Assembly: GCA_026707935.1 (NCBI GenBank)
Contig: JAPOVX010000151.1
Location: forward strand, 1-47,980
DNA length: 47,980 nt
Direction of reading: 5' to 3'
Origin: Paracoccaceae bacterium
Lineage (GTDB): Bacteria; Pseudomonadota; Alphaproteobacteria; Rhodobacterales; Rhodobacteraceae
The position numbers and the translations under genes were made by a program. The notes under the pieces were generated by a model. That model was not told the origin of the DNA, did no database searches, and saw only the letters and a program-made list of their open reading frames with translations. Below, piece by piece: positions 43,512 to 47,980 of this stretch; position 1 is the stretch's first letter, and each line of letters opens with the position of its first letter.

Positions 43512-46500
43512 AAAGGTTCGACGACGCCACGTTCGCCCAGGTTCGAGCGGCCGACCCGGTCGTATCGACCTGGGTTCCGGCAAATGCCGGATCAGGAAAG
43601 ACCAGGGTTCTGATCGATCGCGTCAGCCGGCTGTTGTTCAGGGGGAACGATCCGGAAAAGATCCTGTGCCTGACCTATACGAAGGCCGCCGCTGCCGAGA
43701 TGCAAAACAGGCTCTTCGCCCGTCTTGGCGGTTGGGCGATGATGCCGGACGACCGACTTTTCGAGGCCCTTCGCAACCTGGGAGAGACCGAAGAAAACCT
43801 GACCGGCGACAGCCTGAACATTGCGCGGCGGCTGTTCGCCAACGCTCTCGAGACGCCAGGCGGCCTCAAGATCCAGACGATTCATTCATTCTGCGACACG
43901 CTGCTCCGGAGGTTTCCGCTCGAAGCGGAAGTCAGCGGGCAGTTCGAAATCATCGATGAACGCCATGCCAGCGCGATGCGGCAGAATATTCTTGACGCGC
44001 TGGCGGAACGGGATTCGACCCGGGATATGGTCAGGAACCTGTTGCTGCATTTCACCGACTTCGATCTCGATGGGTTCCTCGACGAGATCGTTGAACAACG
44101 GGAGGCGTTCGACAGGGGATTTCCGAAAGCGCTGTGCCCCGAGCCCGAGCCGCTGGAAGAGACGATCGGGGAAGTCTTTGCTCCCGGAACGACAGGGCTG
44201 CTGACGTTCTGGGCGGACCTGATGCGGAAGAGCGACAGCAGTTCAGACCAAAAGAGCGCCGGCAAACTGGCATCTGCCGCCGAGATGGCGGGAACCGAGG
44301 ACGGGTTGAAAAAACTCGAGACCGTCTTGCTCTTCGGGCGAACCGCCAGGTCGCCGTTTGCTCCCAAGTTCGATGCGTTTCCGACAAAGAAACTGCGTGC
44401 ATCCGAGCCTAAGCAGCACGCTCGACTGGTTGGCCTGATGGAGAGGGTGGCCGGGGCGCGTAATCACAGGATCATGCACAAGGCGTTTGCAAGAACCCGC
44501 GCGCTCCATGAATTTGCCGCGTGCTATTTTCGCGAATACGACAGGCGCAAGCTGCTTGGCGGATACCTGACCTACGACGACCTCATTCGCAAGACGATCC
44601 GGCTGCTGTCCAAACCGGGCATATCCGACTGGATTCTTTACCGCCTCGACGGTGGCGTGGACCATATCCTGATCGATGAAGCCCAGGACACGAGCCGAAG
44701 GCAATGGGATATCATCAAGAGCGTTGAAGCCGAGTTCACGGCTGGAGAGAGCGGGCGGGCGGGGGAGCGGACGCTTTTTGTCGTCGGAGATGAAAAGCAG
44801 TCGATATTCTCCTTCCAGGGCGCCGATCCGGATTACTTCGTGGACATGCGGGACTACTTTGCCCAACGCCAGGTCCGCGTGCGGAAGGAGCTGGCGGAGA
44901 GGAGCCTCCTCTTTTCGTTTCGATCGGCCTCTCCGATTCTCGAGTTGGCCGACGCGGTTTGCGAGCAAAACCAGATGACGGGCAGTTCCGCCCCCGTCAT
45001 CCATCGCGCGTTTCACGGGGACATGCCTGGACGCATTGACCTGTGGCCGTATATCGAAAAGGAAAGACAGGATTACGCTTACACGTGGCACCAGCCGGGG
45101 CAACCGCTCTCCTCCGATCGGGACGTGCGGGTCGAACTGGCAGGAATTGTCGCCGGATACCTGAAAAGCGTGCTTGCGGACCCGCCGGTTCTTTCGTCCC
45201 GGGAAAACGCCAGGCGTTTGTCCGCCGGCGACGTCCTGATCCTCGTCCAGACACGTTCCGTCATGTTTCACGCACTGATTCGGGAACTGAAAGCGCGGAA
45301 CCTGCCCGTCGCCGGGGCCGACCGCATGGAGGTTGGTGCGGAACTGGCCGTGCGCGACATCCTGTCCCTTTTGCGGTTTGCTGCAACTCCGGGCGACGAT
45401 CTGGCCTTGGCGGAAGCGCTTCGTTCTCCCCTGATCGGGATGTCGGAGGCCGATCTGTTCGATATTGCCAGTGTTCGAAAGGGAAGCCTGTGGAAGGAGA
45501 TGGCATCGCGGCACAATCGTTTCCCGAATGCATGTTCGATTCTGGCTGATTGTGTTGAACAGGCTCACCTGCTTCGGCCTTACGATCTTGTCGAGCGGAT
45601 CCTGAACCGGCATGGAGGCCGGCAACGGATCCTCGCGCGGTTGGGGCCGGAGGCAGAGGACGGAATCGACGAACTGGTCAACGAGGCGCTGAAATATGAA
45701 CAGTCGGGGCCGCCTTCGGTGACGGGTTTTCTGAACTGGTTCGAGCTCGGAGATGTCGACGTCAAACGGCAGACACAGGCTGATCTCGACCAGATCAGGG
45801 TGATGACCGTTCATGGCGCCAAGGGATTGGAGGCGCCGTTTGTCATTCTTCCCGATACGGACTCACGGCCATCGGGTCGGGGGGGCCAGACTCTCGTCCT
45901 CGACGACGGAAGCCTGATCTGGAGGTCGAGCCAGGACGAGGCGATCGAGGCCCAGGTGCTGGCTGACAGAGCCAACAGGGAATTCGAGGAAAAAGAACGC
46001 AACCGGCTGCTCTATGTCGCGATCACGCGTGCGAGCCAGTGGCTGCTGGTTTGCGGCGCCGGAGCGGGCGGAAAAGCGAGAGAGCGAAGTTGGCACGGGC
46101 GAATCGAACGGGCGATGGAGGATCTCGATTCCAGGTCCGTCGTATCTCCGGTTCGGGACAGTCCGGGCTTGCGGCTTGGCGGTAAAGCCTGGCCGCCTGC
46201 AGGCGGATATTCCGGACCCGCGAAATCGGAAATCGCCGATGTCGACGCCGTGCCATCATGGTTGTTTGAACGAGCAAGGCCGGATTGGCCCGGGATGCCG
46301 GCGGTGAACCCGTCGGGCCTCGGAGGCGACAAGGTGATTACCCCGCCGGATTCCGGTGATAACTCTCTGGGCGGCGGTAGGGAATTCGGGCTTCAGGTCC
46401 ACGCCCTTCTGGAACATCTGCCCAGGCATCCGAAAGAGGAATGGGAGCGGGTTGCCGAACGCATTCGGCGTGCCGAAGGCTGGTCCGAATTCGAAAGCGC

Positions 46501-46975
46501 ATACGAGCTCTCCATCAATATCCTCCTCATGCCGGAACTCGAACACCTGTTCGGCCCCGGAAGCCTTGCGGAGGTGCCGGTATCAGCGGAACTGGACGGG
46601 TTTGACGGAAGGCGAATCTACGGGATCATCGACCGCCTGGTCGTGTCGGGCGACCAGGTGCTCGCGGTTGACTACAAGACGAATGCCGACGTGCCGGAGA
46701 CGGCTGATGACATTCCGGACGGTCTGCTCCGTCAAATGGGCGCATATGCCGCGGCCCTCGAAAAGGTCTATCCGGGGCGCGAAATCTCCATGGCAATCCT
46801 GTGGACCGCGAACGGATCGTTCATGACGTTGGGACGTGAACTGGTTGCGTATCACACCAGGAAGGCAACCGCTGAACTGGCGGAAACCGGGATTCAGACG
46901 ATTCTTCCGGGATTTCCCCGAACGGGCGACACGCAGGGACCGGCGCAGGCAGGCGAAGCCCGGCCGTCGGCTTGA
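43508..46975 (+). CDS. addA: Double-strand break repair helicase-nuclease AddA
   Basis: 1,155 residues from GTG 43508, which overlaps the addB stop as GTGA; an ATG 14 codons upstream lies inside addB and is not favoured. UvrD-type helicase: [17 protein letters not shown] (Walker A, about 23-39), [29 protein letters not shown] (Walker B near 390), [29 protein letters not shown] and [10 protein letters not shown]-terminal RecB nuclease: YGIIDRLV and [12 protein letters not shown] near 1,050. A complete enzyme. Confidence 0.96.
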   Translation: MKRFDDATFAQVRAADPVVSTWVPANAGSGKTRVLIDRVSRLLFRGNDPEKILCLTYTKAAAAEMQNRLFARLGGWAMMPDDRLFEALRNLGETEENLTGDSLNIARRLFANALETPGGLKIQTIHSFCDTLLRRFPLEAEVSGQFEIIDERHASAMRQNILDALAERDSTRDMVRNLLLHFTDFDLDGFLDEIVEQREAFDRGFPKALCPEPEPLEETIGEVFAPGTTGLLTFWADLMRKSDSSSDQKSAGKLASAAEMAGTEDGLKKLETVLLFGRTARSPFAPKFDAFPTKKLRASEPKQHARLVGLMERVAGARNHRIMHKAFARTRALHEFAACYFREYDRRKLLGGYLTYDDLIRKTIRLLSKPGISDWILYRLDGGVDHILIDEAQDTSRRQWDIIKSVEAEFTAGESGRAGERTLFVVGDEKQSIFSFQGADPDYFVDMRDYFAQRQVRVRKELAERSLLFSFRSASPILELADAVCEQNQMTGSSAPVIHRAFHGDMPGRIDLWPYIEKERQDYAYTWHQPGQPLSSDRDVRVELAGIVAGYLKSVLADPPVLSSRENARRLSAGDVLILVQTRSVMFHALIRELKARNLPVAGADRMEVGAELAVRDILSLLRFAATPGDDLALAEALRSPLIGMSEADLFDIASVRKGSLWKEMASRHNRFPNACSILADCVEQAHLLRPYDLVERILNRHGGRQRILARLGPEAEDGIDELVNEALKYEQSGPPSVTGFLNWFELGDVDVKRQTQADLDQIRVMTVHGAKGLEAPFVILPDTDSRPSGRGGQTLVLDDGSLIWRSSQDEAIEAQVLADRANREFEEKERNRLLYVAITRASQWLLVCGAGAGGKARERSWHGRIERAMEDLDSRSVVSPVRDSPGLRLGGKAWPPAGGYSGPAKSEIADVDAVPSWLFERARPDWPGMPAVNPSGLGGDKVITPPDSGDNSLGGGREFGLQVHALLEHLPRHPKEEWERVAERIRRAEGWSEFESAYELSINILLMPELEHLFGPGSLAEVPVSAELDGFDGRRIYGIIDRLVVSGDQVLAVDYKTNADVPETADDIPDGLLRQMGAYAAALEKVYPGREISMAILWTANGSFMTLGRELVAYHTRKATAELAETGIQTILPGFPRTGDTQGPAQAGEARPSA

Positions 46976-47037
46976 CCCGGGCACGGGCACTTTCTACTAG
47001 GTGTCGGATCAGCGGGATTGCGGAAGGGGAGGAGACA

Positions 47038-47358
47038 GTGGCAACAGTGGAAGTCACGGACGATCAATTCGATACCGAGGTGCGGCATTCGAGCATCCCG
47101 GTCGTGGTGGATTTCTGGGCTGAGTGGTGCGGTCCCTGCAAGCAGATTGGTCCGGCCCTGGAAGAACTGTCCGACGAACTCGAGGGCCGTGTGAAGGTCG
47201 TCAAGGTCGATATCGACCAGAATCCGAATTCGCCCGCCCGCCTGGGAGTTCGTGGCATTCCTGCCCTGTTCCTGTTCAAGGACGGCGAGGTCGTGTCGAA
47301 CCTGACCGGCGCGAGACCGAAGGCGGCCATTGCCAACTGGATCGAATCCGGGCTGTAA
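47038..47358 (+). CDS. trxA: Thioredoxin
   Basis: 106 residues from GTG 47038, behind GGGGAGGAG. The longer frame to 46972 adds residues unlike thioredoxin. [18 protein letters not shown] contains the redox Cys31 and Cys34 with normal Trp-Cys-Gly-Pro-Cys. [22 protein letters not shown] (cis-Pro) and a C-terminal helix complete the fold. It reduces protein disulfides. Position after addA is conserved in Alphaproteobacteria. Confidence 0.97.
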   Translation: MATVEVTDDQFDTEVRHSSIPVVVDFWAEWCGPCKQIGPALEELSDELEGRVKVVKVDIDQNPNSPARLGVRGIPALFLFKDGEVVSNLTGARPKAAIANWIESGL

Positions 47359-47375
47359 CCAACCCGAATCGAGTA

Positions 47376-47396
47376 ACGCGCCCTGGAAGGGCGTGT
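47376..47396 (+). terminator. Hairpin after trxA
   Basis: ACGCGCCCT, loop GGA, AGGGCGTGT gives a nine-pair stem with one G-T pair, 17 bp after the trxA stop. The following T-run is short (TTT then C), so rho-independent action is possible but not certain. It marks the right edge of the core block. Confidence 0.55.
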
Positions 47397-47594
47397 TTCC
47401 CCGGTGGGCGCGAATCCCGAAGAACGACCGACATTTCGGTTTGAAGCAGGCAGGGCGGCGCTGGTTTCCGAATGATTCCGACGGGTCCTATGCGCAAGCA
47501 ATGCAGAGGACCGTACGCCATTGGCCTGTTGACCATTCGTTTCCCGACTCTTTCGCAGCAAGGATGAACGGGCCCGCGTTTTGCCGATGGTGCG

Positions 47595-47850
47595 TTACGA
47601 GCGCGCCCGGAGCGTTTCGGGAAGCCAGGTTGCGCGTTCGGGGACCAGGACCAGGACTCCTACCATGAGGACCATGATCAGGAACATCGGCAAGGCCGTG
47701 CGGGAAATATAGCCCATCTCATGTGAGGTCATGCCCTGGAGGACGAAAAGATCGAATCCCACCGGCGGTGTGATCTGGGCCATTTCAACAACCACGACGG
47801 CAAATGTGCCGAACCAGATCATGACAAATCCGAGAGACGTCTCTGGCCGG
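47595..47850 (-). pseudogene. Truncated TRAP large permease (DctM) tail
   Basis: The frame ending at 47595 reads SLGFVMIWFGTFAVVVVEMA, then ITPPVGFDLFVLQGMTSHEM, and a last helix LPMFLIMVLMVGVLVLV ending ATWLPETLRARS. This is the C-terminal fifth of a DctM subunit, similar to but not copied from the gene at 17.8-19.1 kb. Upstream of about 47,850 the residues (PMDAGTGGASPCGNRPET) no longer fit, so the gene is cut there. It is a remnant of a third TRAP system. Confidence 0.8.
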
Positions 47851-47980
47851 TTCCCGCATGGCGATGCACCGCCTGTGCCCGCGTCCATCGGTGACGATGA
47901 CACGCCGGGACCCACGGAAGTCAGCCACGGTCAAGAGAACGATGGCCTCGACCTCATTCGGCACGGTCAGGATGGTTCAC

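Noticed and set aside
44243..45814. Long minus-strand open frame (523 codons)
   Set aside because: It is wholly antisense to addA, which has all helicase motifs. Its residues show no family resemblance. Long antisense frames are expected at this GC content.
1..47980. CRISPR arrays, rRNA or tRNA genes, complete insertion sequences or prophage
   Set aside because: None seen on reading both strands. The only repeats are the 3.05-kb pair and the 19-bp tandem units.

Overview
The window looks like a stretch of an alphaproteobacterial chromosome of moderately high GC. The clearest sign is the right half, 31.8-47.4 kb, which keeps the core order hemJ | origin | maf-aroE-coaE-dnaQ | secB-fxsA | tim44-smr-tsaE-amgK-murU-addB-addA-trxA. 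That order is typical of Alphaproteobacteria. The left half is accessory: TRAP transporters of two kinds, two Cys-type sulfatases, hydantoinase/oxoprolinase genes, a duplicated sugar-oxidation block and several broken genes. This suggests a heterotroph, possibly marine, living on small organic and sulfated solutes. The order within Alphaproteobacteria cannot be fixed from this sequence.

Region 1 (1-8.7 kb). A minus-strand operon runs from a TAXI-type binding protein through a fused TRAP permease, a sulfatase and an aldehyde dehydrogenase to a decayed thiamine-diphosphate enzyme. The internal junctions overlap by 4-10 nt. A divergent LysR gene probably controls it. The reading is import of an organic acid or sulfate ester, desulfation, 2-oxoacid decarboxylation and aldehyde oxidation. 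The decarboxylase is now broken, so the pathway is probably failing.

Region 2 (8.7-12.5 kb). A 3-hydroxyisobutyrate-dehydrogenase-like remnant carries a tripled 19-bp unit. It is followed by a second sulfatase and an orphan livM whose 5' end is cut exactly at the edge of a repeat.

Region 3 (12.5-27.9 kb). Two direct copies of a 3.05-kb block lie exactly 12,328 bp apart with no visible indel. Each holds a ThuA-like gene, a Gfo/Idh/MocA (ThuB-like) oxidoreductase and a frameshifted gene joining an unrecognised domain to a HAD phosphatase. Between the copies sits an intact plus-strand operon, dctP-dctQ-dctM-hyuA-hyuB-glutamine amidotransferase, plus a degraded serine recombinase. The copies are identical over about 811 bp but differ by roughly one base in ten elsewhere, which points to gene conversion.

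Region 4 (28-32.2 kb). recQ, an aromatic/aspartate aminotransferase gene and hemJ.

Region 5 (32.2-32.7 kb). An AT-rich stretch followed by a cluster of DnaA-box-like 9-mers between hemJ and maf. This is the probable chromosomal replication origin.

Region 6 (32.7-47.4 kb). Tightly packed housekeeping genes: nucleotide house-cleaning, shikimate and CoA synthesis, proofreading, SecB chaperone, tRNA t6A synthesis, MurNAc recycling, the AddAB double-strand-break repair nuclease and thioredoxin. A terminator-like hairpin ends this block, and a truncated TRAP permease tail follows it. No rRNA, tRNA, CRISPR array or complete insertion sequence was seen. I did not find a convincing wholly new system. 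The best candidates for novelty are the TRAP-hyuAB-amidotransferase operon and the duplicated ThuAB/HAD block around it.
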